From positions 2,170,001 to 2,234,000 of the forward strand of contig NZ_CP109473.1 of the NCBI RefSeq assembly GCF_036227405.1: a stretch of 64,000 nucleotides of DNA, in the 5' to 3' direction. The notes below the pieces were generated by a model. It made no database searches and was not told the DNA's origin. It saw only the letters and a program-made list of their open reading frames with translations. A program made the position numbers and the translations under genes. Below, in pieces: positions 44,861 through 53,960 of the stretch. Position 1 is the first letter of the stretch, and every line of letters begins with the position of its first letter. Source of the stretch: Streptomyces sp. NBC_01460. Lineage in GTDB: Bacteria; Actinomycetota; Actinomycetes; Streptomycetales; Streptomycetaceae.

Positions 44861-45865
44861 CTAGCCCGCGGGGGGCGCCGGGACCAGGAAGTTGTCGCTG
44901 CGGCGGCCCGCCAGGTAGTCGGTGACGTTCTGCACGGTGGCCTCGATGATCTGCCCCACGGCGTCACGCGTGTAGTACGCCTGGTGGGAGGTCACGATGA
45001 CGTTGGGGAAGGTGACGAGCCGGGCGAGCGTGTCGTCGTCGATGCCCTCCAGGGACTTGTCGACGTAGAAGAGCCCGGCCTCCGCCTCGTAGACGTCGAG
45101 CCCGACGCCGGTGAAGCGGCCGGCCCGCAGCTCGGCGACGAGCGCGCGGGTGTCGACGAGGCCGCCCCGGCTGGAGTTGACCAGGATCGCGTCGTCCTTC
45201 ATCAGGGAGAGGGCGTCGGCGCCGATGATGTGCTGGGTCGCCGGCAGCAGCGGTACATGGAGGCTGATGAGGTCGGCCTCCGCGAAGAGCCGCTCCTTGT
45301 CCACGTACGTCATGCCGAGCGCCGTGCAGGCGGGGTTCTCGGCGATGTCCCAGCCGAGCAGATCCATGCCGAAGCCGTGGGCGATCCGGGTGAAGGCCTC
45401 GCCGATCTTCCCGGTGCCGACCACTCCGACCGTGCAGCCGTGCATGTCCCGGCCGAGGAGCCCGTCAAGCCGGAAGTCGAAGTCCCGGGTGCGGCCGACC
45501 GCGCGGACGATGCGGCGGTTGACGGCCATGGCCAGCGTCCAGGCGAATTCGGCGACCGAGTGGGGGGAGTAGGACGAGACGCGGGCGACCCGCAGGGCGA
45601 GCCGCTCGGCGACGTCGAGGTCGATGTTGTTGAAGCCGGTGGAGCGCTGGGTGATCATCTGCGTGCCGCCGGCGGCGAGGGTCTGCAGGACGCGACCGCC
45701 GAGGTCCGCGTTGACGCTGGTGGAGACGATCTCGTAGCCCGCGGCGATCGGGGCGGTGTCCTCGGTGAGGAAGACGTCCAGGCAGCGGACGTCGTGCAGG
45801 CCGGCGAAGGCCTTCTCGATCAGCGGCTTCTCGTCGGACTGCACGCCGAATGCCAGGATTTCCAC
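44861..45865 (-). CDS. D-lactate dehydrogenase-like 2-hydroxyacid dehydrogenase
   Basis: NAD-dependent enzyme of the D-2-hydroxyacid dehydrogenase family, close to bacterial LdhA. 334 residues. NAD loop GTGKIG (150-155); catalytic Arg233 (SSRGG), Glu262 and His294 (SHQAYYT), all intact. GTG at 45865 with GGGAGA upstream; a -10-like TATATT lies near 45906. Downstream of pfkA on the same strand but separated by a hairpin, so probably its own transcript. Would reduce pyruvate to D-lactate if the LdhA assignment holds. Confidence 0.9.
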   Translation of the reverse strand: MEILAFGVQSDEKPLIEKAFAGLHDVRCLDVFLTEDTAPIAAGYEIVSTSVNADLGGRVLQTLAAGGTQMITQRSTGFNNIDLDVAERLALRVARVSSYSPHSVAEFAWTLAMAVNRRIVRAVGRTRDFDFRLDGLLGRDMHGCTVGVVGTGKIGEAFTRIAHGFGMDLLGWDIAENPACTALGMTYVDKERLFAEADLISLHVPLLPATQHIIGADALSLMKDDAILVNSSRGGLVDTRALVAELRAGRFTGVGLDVYEAEAGLFYVDKSLEGIDDDTLARLVTFPNVIVTSHQAYYTRDAVGQIIEATVQNVTDYLAGRRSDNFLVPAPPAG

Positions 45866-45921
45866 GACGTCTCCCGGGTGAGGGGGTGGGGCCGGTCCTC
45901 GCGAATATACGGCCCGCGCCC

Positions 45922-45953
45922 CCGGGGCGCCGCTCGGCCGGGACGCGCCCCGG
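45922..45953 (-). terminator. Possible terminator after pfkA
   Basis: 9-bp GC stem, 45922-45930 with 45945-45953, loop of 14 nt, just after the pfkA stop at 45965. Loop is long, so only moderately convincing. Confidence 0.45.
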
Positions 45954-45964
45954 CCACCGGTGGA

Positions 45965-47002
45965 TCAGCCGAAGAAGACCCCGGCTTCGGCGTAGAGAGC
46001 CGGGTCGACGGTCTTCAGGCTGGCCGTGGCCTCCGCGATCGGCACCCGGACGATGTCCGTCCCCCTGAGGGCGACCATCACACCGAAGTCGCCTTCGTGC
46101 ACCGCGTCGATGGCGTGCAGCCCGAAGCGGGTGGCGAGCCAGCGGTCGAAGGCGCTCGGTGTGCCACCGCGCTGGACGTGGCCGAGGACCGTCGTCCTGG
46201 CCTCCTTGCCCGTGCGCCGCTCGATCTCCTTGGCCAGCCATTCGCCGACGCCCGAGAGCCGGACATGGCCGAAGGAGTCGTGGGAGCCGTCCTTGAGGAT
46301 CATCTCGCCCTCCGCGGGCGCCGCGCCCTCGGCGACCACCACGATCGGCGCGTAGCTGGCCCGGAAGCGGGAGGTGACCCACTCGCAGACCTGCTCGGTG
46401 TCGAAGCGCTGCTCCGGGATGAGGATGACGTTGGCCCCGCCGGCCAGCCCCGAGTGGAGCGCGATCCACCCCGCGTGCCGTCCCATCACCTCGACGACGA
46501 GGACCCGCATATGGGATTCGGCCGTGGTGTGGAGCCGGTCGATGGCCTCGGTGGCGATGCCGACGGCGGTGTCGAATCCGAAGGTGTAGTCGGTGCCCGA
46601 GAGGTCGTTGTCGATGGTCTTGGGAACGCCGACGCACGGGACGCCGTACTCGTCGGACAGCCTCGCCGCGACACCGAGGGTGTCCTCGCCGCCGATGGTG
46701 ATCAGGGAGTCGATGCCGTACGTGTCGAGGCTCTCCAGGATGCGGCGGACCCCCTGACCCGCGTACTCCGCGTCGAACGGATTGGTGCGGGAGGAGCCGA
46801 GGACGGTGCCGCCGCGCGGCAGGATGCCGCGCACCGCCGCTATGGAGAGCGGTACCGTCACGCCTTCCAGGGCTCCGCGCCAGCCGTCGCGGAACCCGGT
46901 GAAGTCGTAGCCGTACTCCTGCACGCCCTTGCGGACGACGGCGCGGATGACCGCGTTGAGCCCGGGGCAGTCGCCGCCCCCGGTCAGTACTCCGACCCGC
47001 AT
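45965..47002 (-). CDS. pfkA: 6-phosphofructokinase PfkA
   Basis: Phosphorylates fructose 6-phosphate at C1, the committing step of glycolysis. 345 residues. N-terminal GGGDCPGLNAVIR (8-20), phosphoryl-donor loop GGEDT (104-108), catalytic PKTIDND (127-133), MGRHAG. The residues aligned with E. coli Gly104 and Gly124 are Asp107 and Lys128, the pattern associated with pyrophosphate-dependent or mixed group enzymes, so ATP use cannot be assumed. ATG at 47002 with AAGGGA 7 nt upstream. A palindrome lies in its promoter. Confidence 0.95.
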   Translation of the reverse strand: MRVGVLTGGGDCPGLNAVIRAVVRKGVQEYGYDFTGFRDGWRGALEGVTVPLSIAAVRGILPRGGTVLGSSRTNPFDAEYAGQGVRRILESLDTYGIDSLITIGGEDTLGVAARLSDEYGVPCVGVPKTIDNDLSGTDYTFGFDTAVGIATEAIDRLHTTAESHMRVLVVEVMGRHAGWIALHSGLAGGANVILIPEQRFDTEQVCEWVTSRFRASYAPIVVVAEGAAPAEGEMILKDGSHDSFGHVRLSGVGEWLAKEIERRTGKEARTTVLGHVQRGGTPSAFDRWLATRFGLHAIDAVHEGDFGVMVALRGTDIVRVPIAEATASLKTVDPALYAEAGVFFG

Positions 47003-47040
47003 GGAAGCATCCCTTCGCCGAAGTGAGCTCGCTGGGGGCC

Positions 47041-47063
47041 ACGCTAATGGTGACCCAGGTCAC
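47041..47063 (-). promoter_or_regulatory. pfkA promoter with palindrome, candidate Crp site
   Basis: On the minus strand TAGCGT (47046-47041) is a -10 candidate; immediately upstream, GTGACC-CA-GGTCAC (47050-47063) is a perfect palindrome that fits GTG-N6-GNCAC, the consensus I recall for Streptomyces Crp. Binding between -10 and -35 would more likely repress than activate. Confidence 0.45.
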
Positions 47064-47114
47064 TCCGGGATGGGTAGGACGGTCAATTCCGTACCGGTAC
47101 GCGGCGATCGACCG

Positions 47115-47807
47115 TCACACGTCGTCGAGGCCGGCCTCGATGGCGTACCGCACGAGCTCCACCCTGTTGTGCAGCTGGAGCTTGCCCAGGGTGTTCTGCA
47201 CGTGGTTCTGCACGGTGCGGTGGGAGATGACCAGGCGCTCGGCGATCTGCTTGTACGACAGGCCCTTGGCGACCAGCCGCAGGACCTCCGTCTCACGGTC
47301 GGTGAGCTGCGGGACCTTCGGCCGGTCGGGAGCCGCGGGGGCGGGGTCGGAGGCGAGCCGGCGGTACTCGCCGAGGACCAGCCCGGCCAGACCCGGGGTG
47401 AAGACGGGGTCGCCGGCCGCGGTGGCGCGCACGGCGTCGGTCAGCTCACCGGTGCTCGCCGACTTCAGCAGGTAGCCGGTGGCACCCGACTTCACGGCCT
47501 CCAGCACGTCGGCGTGCTCCCCGCTGGCGGAGAGCACCAGGACGCGCAGCGCCGGGAGGGCACCGACGAGCTCCTTGCAGACCTGCACGCCGGGCATCCC
47601 CGGCAGGTTCAGGTCGAGCACCAGGACGTCCGGGCTCACCGCCGTGGCCCGGCGCACGGCCCCAGGGCCGTCGCCGGCGGTCGCGACCACGTCGAACCCG
47701 GACTCGGCGAGGTCGCGGGCGACGGCGTCGCGCCACATCGGATGGTCGTCGACGACCATCACCCTGACGGGCCGTTCCTCGGACGCCTGCGCGTGCGGTG
47801 TACTCAT
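47115..47807 (-). CDS. macR: NarL/FixJ-type response regulator (MacR-like)
   Basis: 230 residues. Receiver domain with acidic pair Asp20/Asp21, phosphoacceptor Asp65 (VLVLDLNLPG) and Lys115; LuxR-type helix-turn-helix at about 166-225 (LTDRETEVLRLVAKGLSYKQIAERL). The ATG overlaps the stop of the upstream sensor kinase gene, so the pair is translationally coupled. In S. coelicolor the homologous pair MacRS affects differentiation and actinorhodin production. The longer open frame upstream is the kinase gene. Confidence 0.92.
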   Translation of the reverse strand: MSTPHAQASEERPVRVMVVDDHPMWRDAVARDLAESGFDVVATAGDGPGAVRRATAVSPDVLVLDLNLPGMPGVQVCKELVGALPALRVLVLSASGEHADVLEAVKSGATGYLLKSASTGELTDAVRATAAGDPVFTPGLAGLVLGEYRRLASDPAPAAPDRPKVPQLTDRETEVLRLVAKGLSYKQIAERLVISHRTVQNHVQNTLGKLQLHNRVELVRYAIEAGLDDV

Positions 47808-49027
47808 CGTGCCGATCCTGCCTTCCCCCGTGAGACCTTCGGAACCTTCAACTCGACCTCGGTGCCCTGGCCGGACACGGAGATCAGCTCTGCTGTGCCG
47901 CCCAGGTCGCGCAGCCGCCCGCGGATCGACAGGGCGACGCCGAGCCGGCCCTCCCCCTCCGCCTGGTCGAGCCGGCCCTCCGGGATGCCCGGGCCGTCGT
48001 CCCGGACCGTGACGATCACCTCGTCCGGCTCGTCCTCGACCAGGATCCACGCCTGGGCGTCCGGCCCCGCGTGGACCCGGACGTTGTCCAGCGCGGCGCT
48101 CACGGCGGCGGCGAGCTCACGCGCCGCTCCGGCCGCGAGCAGCACCGGTGCGCCGGGCTCCGCGAAGGTGACCCGGGAGCTCGCGTGCGGGGCGAGCAGC
48201 GTGCGCAGGTCGCTCTCCGCGCTCTCCGCACCCCCGGCCTCGACCTCCACCACGCGGACCACCGCGCCCTCGGCGCTGTCCTCGGAGACCCGCGTCGTGG
48301 GCACCAGCCCGCTGGAGACCAGGGTCCGCAGGGCGACCTCCTGCTCCCCCGCCATCCGGCCGAGCTCCGCCGCCTCGCCGCCCAGGGCCGTGCCGCGCCG
48401 CTGCACCATGGCCAGGACCTGCAGGACGCTGTCGTGGATGTCGCGGGCGAGCCGCTCGCGCTCCCGGGTGGCGGCCTCGATCTCCAGCGCGCGGGCCAGG
48501 GTGCGCTCACTGGCGCGTGCCACCTCGACGACGTAGCCGATGGCGATGGACGCGACCCACACCAGGAGCACGTTGTGGAAGGTGTCCTCGCTGGGCTCAC
48601 CGCGCTCGACGATGTTGGCCGCGGCGACGAGGGTCGAGGCGAAGGCCGCCCAGCGCCAGCCGCCCTTGAGCGCGAACGCGAGGACGGAGCCGGCGGTCCA
48701 GATCGAGGGGAGCGTCGGGCCGTCGAAGTGCTGGGCGTCGAAGTCGGCGAGCGGGGTCAGGAGGATCCCAGTCAGGGCGACGACGAGGTCCAGGCCGAGG
48801 AAGCGCTTGGTGCAGCTCGCGGCGTTGGCCACCCTGGGGAGGGTGACGAGCGTCCAGACGGCGAGGACGGCCAAGAAGACGACGGCCACCCAGAACCGCT
48901 CGTACTTCCCGCGGCCGAAGCCCACGAGCAGCGCCGCGTAGATCAGGGTCAGCACGCGGTACCCGGTCAGAGCCCGCCACAACGGCTGCTCGACCGACAT
49001 CCGTACGACCCGTTCACGCCCGGCCAT
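47804..49027 (-). CDS. macS: MacS family sensor histidine kinase
   Basis: 407 residues from the ATG at 49027, chosen because GGGGGAGGGG lies just upstream; the frame is open to 49057. About five membrane segments in the first 175 residues, then a HisKA_3-type dimerisation region with phosphoacceptor His198 (ARDIHDSVLQVL), and an HATPase domain with DNVRVHAG and DDGPGIPEGR. The sensing part is almost entirely membrane-embedded, so the signal may be in the membrane. Coupled to macR by an ATGA overlap. Confidence 0.92.
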   Translation of the reverse strand: MAGRERVVRMSVEQPLWRALTGYRVLTLIYAALLVGFGRGKYERFWVAVVFLAVLAVWTLVTLPRVANAASCTKRFLGLDLVVALTGILLTPLADFDAQHFDGPTLPSIWTAGSVLAFALKGGWRWAAFASTLVAAANIVERGEPSEDTFHNVLLVWVASIAIGYVVEVARASERTLARALEIEAATRERERLARDIHDSVLQVLAMVQRRGTALGGEAAELGRMAGEQEVALRTLVSSGLVPTTRVSEDSAEGAVVRVVEVEAGGAESAESDLRTLLAPHASSRVTFAEPGAPVLLAAGAARELAAAVSAALDNVRVHAGPDAQAWILVEDEPDEVIVTVRDDGPGIPEGRLDQAEGEGRLGVALSIRGRLRDLGGTAELISVSGQGTEVELKVPKVSRGKAGSAR

Positions 49028-49087
49028 GTCCCCTCCCCCGGTACCCACCCCTGTCATGCTGCCCGCTCCGGGCGTCCGGCGGCGCGG

Positions 49088-49807
49088 CTACGCGCCGGGC
49101 CGCTCGGTTCCCTTCCTCTTCGCCTCGTCGGCGATCTGCCGCTTGGCCGCGGTCGCGTAGATGTCCACGTACTCCTGGCCGGAGAGCTTCATGATCTCGT
49201 ACATGACCTCGTCGGTCAGCGAGCGCAGGATGAAGCGGTCGCCGTCCATGCCCTGGTAGCGGCTGAAGTCCAGCGGCTCGCCGATCCTGATGCCGGGCCG
49301 CATCAGCTTGGGCACCACCTGGCCGGGAGGCTGGATCTTCTCCGTGTCGATCATCGCCACGGGGATGACCGGCGCACCGGTGGCGAGTGCCACCCGGGCG
49401 AGACCGCCGGGCTTGCCCCGGTAGAGCCGCCCGTCCGGGGACCGGGTGCCCTCCGGGTAGATGCCGAAGAGACCGCCGCTCTCGATCACCTGGATGCCCG
49501 CCCTGATGGCCGCCTCCCCGGCGCCGCGGCCGCCGGAGCGGTCCACGGGGAGCTGTCCCACGCCCTTGAAGAAGGCGGCGGTGAGCTTGCCCTTGACCCC
49601 GGGGGCGGTGAAGTACTCCGCCTTGGCGATGAAGGTCACCTTGCGGTCGAGGACGGCCGGCAGGAAGAAGGAGTCGGAGAACGACAGGTGGTTGCTCGCG
49701 AGGATCGCCGGCCCGTGTGCGGGGATGTTCTCCAGGCCCTCCACCCACGGCCTGAAGGCGAGCTTCAGGGACCCGCCGATGGAGAACTTCATTGCGCCGT
49801 AGATCAA
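49088..49807 (-). CDS. 1-acylglycerol-3-phosphate acyltransferase family protein
   Basis: PlsC-like acyltransferase of phospholipid or glycolipid synthesis. 239 residues. Catalytic NHLSFSD with His40 and Asp45; glycerol-phosphate motif PEGTRS at about 118-123; PVAMIDTEKI block. Start is a TTG at 49807 with GGAGG 8 nt upstream; ATG 49792 is the alternative. The M. tuberculosis homologue in the same gene order (Rv2182c) lies beside mannolipid genes, as here. Confidence 0.92.
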   Translation of the reverse strand: MIYGAMKFSIGGSLKLAFRPWVEGLENIPAHGPAILASNHLSFSDSFFLPAVLDRKVTFIAKAEYFTAPGVKGKLTAAFFKGVGQLPVDRSGGRGAGEAAIRAGIQVIESGGLFGIYPEGTRSPDGRLYRGKPGGLARVALATGAPVIPVAMIDTEKIQPPGQVVPKLMRPGIRIGEPLDFSRYQGMDGDRFILRSLTDEVMYEIMKLSGQEYVDIYATAAKRQIADEAKRKGTERPGA

Positions 49808-50022
49808 CTCGGGTGCCTCCTGTGTGCCGTCGATGAGACCTTAACCTGTGGCGCCGCGGCCTCCCCCGCCCCGCCCGGGCGGAGCGCCCCACGGCCCCGC
49901 CCGCGGGTGGCGGCCGCCCGCACGGTGACGGCCCTGGTCGGTGTCGGTCCGGTCGCGTACGGTGAAGTAATCCTTTTGCACACCCCCCGCACCCCGCCCC
50001 GCTTCATGAACAGGAGACCCCG

Positions 50023-50802
50023 GTGCCGGTCCTCCCTGGAGCCGAGCCGTTCCGCCACGAGGGCGGAGAGGTCGGCGTCCTCCTCTGTCACGGATTCACG
50101 GGTTCGCCTCAGTCGCTGCGCCCCTGGGCCGACCGGCTCGCGGAGCGGGGCCTGACGGTGTCCCTCCCGCTGCTGCCCGGACACGGCACGCGCTGGGAGG
50201 ACATGGCGGTCACGGGCTGGCAGGACTGGTACGCGGAGGTCGACCGGGAGCTGCGGGCGCTGCGGGCGCGGTGCGAGCGGGTCTTCGTCTTCGGCCTCTC
50301 CATGGGCGGCGCCCTCGCCCTGCGTCTCGCCGCGAAGCACGGGGACGAGATCGCGGGCCTGGTGCTGGTGAACCCGGCCAACAAGGTGCACGGCCTCTCG
50401 GCGTACGCCCTGCCGGTCGCCCGGCACCTGGTGCGGACGACGAAGGGGCTGACCAGCGACATCGCGCTGGAGGGCTCGGAGGAGGTCGGCTACGACCGGG
50501 TGCCGCTGCACGCCGCGCACTCCGTGCGGGCGTTCTTCCGCCTCGTCGACGCCGATCTGCCGCAGGTCACCCAGCCGATCGTGCTGTTGCACAGCCCGCA
50601 GGACCATGTCGTGCCGCCGGCCGACTCCGCGCGGATCCTCAGCCGGGTCTCGTCCAGGGACGTCCGGGAGATCCTCCTGGAACAGAGCTACCACGTCGCG
50701 ACGTTGGACCACGATGCGGAGCGGATCTTCGACGAGAGCTACCGGTTCATCGACCGCCTCGCGTCCGACGCTGGCAAGAAGGGGAGCACGTCCGGTGGCT
50801 GA
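50023..50802 (+). CDS. Alpha/beta hydrolase (carboxylesterase type)
   Basis: 259 residues. Nucleophile Ser93 in GLSMGG; acid Asp in HSPQDHVVPP and His in SYHVATLDHD complete the triad. HGFTGSPQ (23-30) forms the oxyanion region. Resembles bacterial carboxylesterases/monoglyceride lipases of the Est30 type. GTG at 50023 with AGGAGA upstream. The next gene overlaps its stop by 8 bp. Confidence 0.9.
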   Translation: MPVLPGAEPFRHEGGEVGVLLCHGFTGSPQSLRPWADRLAERGLTVSLPLLPGHGTRWEDMAVTGWQDWYAEVDRELRALRARCERVFVFGLSMGGALALRLAAKHGDEIAGLVLVNPANKVHGLSAYALPVARHLVRTTKGLTSDIALEGSEEVGYDRVPLHAAHSVRAFFRLVDADLPQVTQPIVLLHSPQDHVVPPADSARILSRVSSRDVREILLEQSYHVATLDHDAERIFDESYRFIDRLASDAGKKGSTSGG

Positions 50803-51466
50803 GCACGACGCGGAGCGCGCGGGCAGTGACGAGGAGCGCGAACCGCGCCCCACGGAGGGGACGGCCGTCCCCGAGGGTACGGAGGGGGCCCGGCCGATCG
50901 ACGAGGCCGCGGCCTGGGAGGCGATCGTCGCGGGGTACGGCGAGGAGCCGCCGGACCCGCCGGGCGCCAAGCCGTTCAAGTCGATCGAGGACCTGGCCCT
51001 GCTGGAGGACGACCAGCTCAACGTCCTCGACCCCGCGCCGGAGCCCGGCGCGGGCGAGGACGCGGACAAGGGCGTGTCCGGGAAGGCACCCGGCGGACCG
51101 TCGGAGAAGAAGCCGCTCGGCGGTTCGGTCGTCTTCGCCCCGGGGGTCGCGGGCCCGCGTGACTACGGCCTGGAGGAACCCGGGGACGGCGACATCGACG
51201 ATCCGGACGACAGCCAGGAGGGGCACTTCGTCCCGCCGGAGCCGCCGCCGCTTCCCGAGGCCGATGTGACGGCGAAGTTCGCCTGGCTCGCGGTCGTGGG
51301 CGGCCCGGTGCTGATGCTGGTCGCGGTGCTGATGCAGTGGGAGATGACGTGGTGGCTCACCACGCTCTGCATCGGCGGCTTCCTGGGCGGCTTCGCCACC
51401 CTGGTGGCCCGCATGCCCCACGACGACGAAGAGGACGACGATCCGGGGCGCGGCGCGGTCGTCTGA
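50795..51466 (+). CDS. Acidic protein with C-terminal membrane segments, unknown function
   Basis: 223 residues. The first 155 are rich in Glu, Asp, Pro and Gly and probably disordered; two membrane helices follow (about 165-184 and 189-205), then a short acidic tail with DDDEEDDD-like runs. GTG at 50795 with GGGGAGC upstream; overlaps the esterase gene by 8 bp, so the two are cotranscribed. No family recognised. Confidence 0.75.
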   Translation: MAEHDAERAGSDEEREPRPTEGTAVPEGTEGARPIDEAAAWEAIVAGYGEEPPDPPGAKPFKSIEDLALLEDDQLNVLDPAPEPGAGEDADKGVSGKAPGGPSEKKPLGGSVVFAPGVAGPRDYGLEEPGDGDIDDPDDSQEGHFVPPEPPPLPEADVTAKFAWLAVVGGPVLMLVAVLMQWEMTWWLTTLCIGGFLGGFATLVARMPHDDEEDDDPGRGAVV

Positions 51467-51476
51467 CCCGGCCGCA

Positions 51477-51509
51477 GGGCCCTCACCGGTACGGACCGGC
51501 GGGGGGCCC
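51477..51509. terminator. Possible bidirectional terminator
   Basis: GGGCCC at 51477-51482 and 51504-51509 enclose an inner CCGGT/ACCGG stem. It lies between convergent gene ends at 51466 and 51537. Confidence 0.5.
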
Positions 51510-51536
51510 GCACACGGTGGTCGGAACCGCACCGGA

Positions 51537-52298
51537 TCAGCCGCCGGCGGGCACCCTGAGGGCGGCCAGCACGGGCAGATGGTCCGTGGCCGCCCGCAGG
51601 TCCGCACCGCTCACGCCGGGCAGGTCCTCCGGGACGCCGCAGCCGAGCACCTCGACGCGGTCGGTCGCGAACACCGCGTCGATGCGCTTGCGCGGCGCGT
51701 CGGGCGGGAAGGTGAGCTCCCCGCCCCACGGCCGCGTGGTCCGGCAGTCCTGGAGGCGCCCGGCCAGCGTCCGGAAGGCCGCTCCCTCCGGTACGTCGTT
51801 GAGGTCGCCGGCCACGACGGCGTGCGGGACGTCCATCGCGTCGACCTGTTCCAGCAGCATGCCCGCCTGGGCCCGCCGCTCCTCGCGCTGCAGGCTCAGA
51901 TGACAGCTCACGACGCCGAGCCGTGTACCGGCGATCCGTACGACCGCCGTGGCCAGGCCGCGCCGGTGCAGCCCCGGGGTGAGGGGCAGCAGGACGTCCT
52001 CGGTGCGTTCCACGGTGGCGCGCAGGGAGCAGAGCAGCAGCGGTCCGGCCGCCGTGGCGCCGCCGCTGAGGATCACCAGGTCGGTCATGGCCGCGAGCCG
52101 GGCCGCCGCCTTACGCCAGCGGAAGAAGCGCGGGGCCTCCTGGACGCACACGAGGTCGGGTGCGCAGGCGCGGATGACCCGGGCCAGCGCCTCGGTGTCG
52201 TCGCGCAGGGAGCGGACGTTGTAGCTGAGCACCCGGATGACAGCCGAACCGTCCGGCTCGGTACGGGAGTCGGGCAGGGGCATCGGCATCGTGACCAT
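51537..52298 (-). CDS. Endonuclease/exonuclease/phosphatase family protein
   Basis: 253 residues. Fold motifs: LSYNVRS near 24, metal Glu in VCVQEAP, CHLSLQ, AGDLNDVP and the terminal TDHLPV. The same fold serves AP endonucleases, DNases and sphingomyelinase/phosphatases, so the substrate is open. No signal peptide. ATG at 52298 has TATCGT (52311-52306) 7 nt upstream and no ribosome site: probably leaderless, hence independent of glkA upstream. Confidence 0.88.
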   Translation of the reverse strand: MVTMPMPLPDSRTEPDGSAVIRVLSYNVRSLRDDTEALARVIRACAPDLVCVQEAPRFFRWRKAAARLAAMTDLVILSGGATAAGPLLLCSLRATVERTEDVLLPLTPGLHRRGLATAVVRIAGTRLGVVSCHLSLQREERRAQAGMLLEQVDAMDVPHAVVAGDLNDVPEGAAFRTLAGRLQDCRTTRPWGGELTFPPDAPRKRIDAVFATDRVEVLGCGVPEDLPGVSGADLRAATDHLPVLAALRVPAGG

Positions 52299-52371
52299 GG
52301 GAGGCACGATACGACGGACGCCCGCCGCTCCCCGGAGGGCGCGACGGGCGTCGGACGTGCGGTGGGCGGGA

Positions 52372-53313
52372 TCAGCCCTGGCGTGCCAGGTCCGCCGCAC
52401 CCACCAGGCCCGCCTTGCCGCCCAGTTGGGCCGCGAGGACCTGCGCGTGCGGACGCCATTCGCCGCCGATCAGCCAGCGCCGGAACGACTTGCGGATCGG
52501 GTCGAGGACGAGCTCGCCCTCGTCCGAGACGCCGCCGCCGACGATGAAGGCCGACGGGTCGAAGAGCGAGGCGAGGTCGGCCAGTCCGGCTCCGGCCCAT
52601 CGGGCCAGCTCACGGAAGGAGTCGACGGCCACCGGGCAGCCCTGTCGGGCGGCCTGGCTGATGTGCTTGCCCTCGATGCCCTCGACCGTGCCGTCGCCGA
52701 GGCTCAGCAGGATCGTGGCGTTCTCCGGGGTGGCGTTGGCGCGCTGCTTCGCGTACCGCACGAGAGCCCGCCCGGAGGCGTACTGCTCCCAGCAGCCCTG
52801 GCTGCCGCAGCCGCAGAGCAGCCCGTCCGGGACGACCCGGATGTGACCGAATTCCGCCGCCACACCGAAGCGTCCGCGGCGGAGCTTGTTGCCGATGATG
52901 ATGCCGCCGCCGAGCCCGGTGCCGAGCGTGATGCAGATGACGTCGTCGTGCCCCTGGCCGGCGCCGAAGCGGTACTCGCCCCAGGCGGCCGCGTTGGCGT
53001 CGTTCTCGACGACGACGGGCAGGCCGACGCGCTGCTCGACCTTGTCCTTGAGCGGCTCGTGGCGCCAGTTGATGTTCGGAGCGAACAGCACGGTGGCGCG
53101 CTTGTCGTCGACGTATCCGGCCGCGCCGATGCCGACCGCCTCGACGTCGTGTCCCTCGCTCGCTCCGGCCACGGCCGCGCTGATCGCGTCCACGATGCCT
53201 TCGGCCGTCGGCGGGGTCGATACCTTGAACGTCGAGAGGATCCGGCCCTCTTCGTCGACCACTCCAGCCGCGATCTTCGTGCCGCCGATATCGACGCCGA
53301 TGGTGAGTCCCAT
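52372..53313 (-). CDS. glkA: ROK family glucokinase
   Basis: ATP-dependent glucose kinase; in S. coelicolor GlkA is also needed for carbon catabolite repression. 313 residues. Phosphate loop DIGGTK (8-13), ITLGTGLGGG, and the ROK zinc site CGCGSQGCWE. ATG at 53313 with GAGGG 5 nt upstream. It follows the DUF5304 gene by 75 nt, the same pair as SCO2127-glkA. Confidence 0.95.
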   Translation of the reverse strand: MGLTIGVDIGGTKIAAGVVDEEGRILSTFKVSTPPTAEGIVDAISAAVAGASEGHDVEAVGIGAAGYVDDKRATVLFAPNINWRHEPLKDKVEQRVGLPVVVENDANAAAWGEYRFGAGQGHDDVICITLGTGLGGGIIIGNKLRRGRFGVAAEFGHIRVVPDGLLCGCGSQGCWEQYASGRALVRYAKQRANATPENATILLSLGDGTVEGIEGKHISQAARQGCPVAVDSFRELARWAGAGLADLASLFDPSAFIVGGGVSDEGELVLDPIRKSFRRWLIGGEWRPHAQVLAAQLGGKAGLVGAADLARQG

Positions 53314-53388
53314 GAATCCCTCAGTTTCGGTCGAGCCCCGCTACGGCCAACCGTACCCGAGCCGGGGACGGGTATTTCCTGCCCAGGG

Positions 53389-53880
53389 TCAGTCCAGGTC
53401 GATGTGTTCGCTGCCGCCGGGGCCCTCGTCGCGCGGGTCCGAGGGGTCCTCGGCCGCCTTCTTCCCGGGACCGGGGGTGGATCCGGTGCCGCCCGGGGTG
53501 CCTCCGGCGCCCTCGGTGCCCCGGGTCCAGCGGCCTTCCTGGCCCTCGACGGCGGAGCGGTAGGCGGCCAAGAGCTCGTTCCCCGCGGCGGCGAGGTGGT
53601 CGAAGAGTTCCGGATTGCGCTCGATGACGGGTTCGACGGCGGACCTGGCCTGCCGGATCACCTGCTGGACGGTTCCCTGGGCGGCCATGCCGAGCAGGGG
53701 CGACTGCAGGGAGGAGACCTTGCCGGCCACGGCGTCGATCAGCTTGCGCAGCTCCTCGGCGGCGGAACCCGGCTGCTGTCCGTACTGGGCCCGCCGACGG
53801 GCCTTCTCCGCCTCGAGATCCTCGGCGCAGGCCTCCGCCCACGCGTCGTCGTCGACGGGACGATCGGTGGCTTCACTCAT
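53389..53880 (-). CDS. DUF5304 protein upstream of glkA
   Basis: 163 residues, Glu/Ala/Arg-rich helices in the first 100, Gly/Pro/Thr-rich disordered tail. No catalytic motif. ATG at 53880 with AGGAG 7 nt upstream, preferred over an in-frame start at 53925. In S. coelicolor the gene at this position (SCO2127) has been reported to influence glkA expression and glucose uptake. Its conserved position supports a role in sugar control, mechanism unknown. Confidence 0.85.
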   Translation of the reverse strand: MSEATDRPVDDDAWAEACAEDLEAEKARRRAQYGQQPGSAAEELRKLIDAVAGKVSSLQSPLLGMAAQGTVQQVIRQARSAVEPVIERNPELFDHLAAAGNELLAAYRSAVEGQEGRWTRGTEGAGGTPGGTGSTPGPGKKAAEDPSDPRDEGPGGSEHIDLD

Positions 53881-53960
53881 GGCGGACTCCTGCGACGCGG
53901 TTGCCTGCGTGGCCGTGCGAGCCACGTACTACCGACGTTACCCGAACGGTGGTACGCCGT

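Noticed and set aside
47805..47813. Half of a MacR-like TGAGTAC site at the macR start
   Set aside because: Only one half-site, inside coding sequence at the start codon; no inverted partner at proper spacing.
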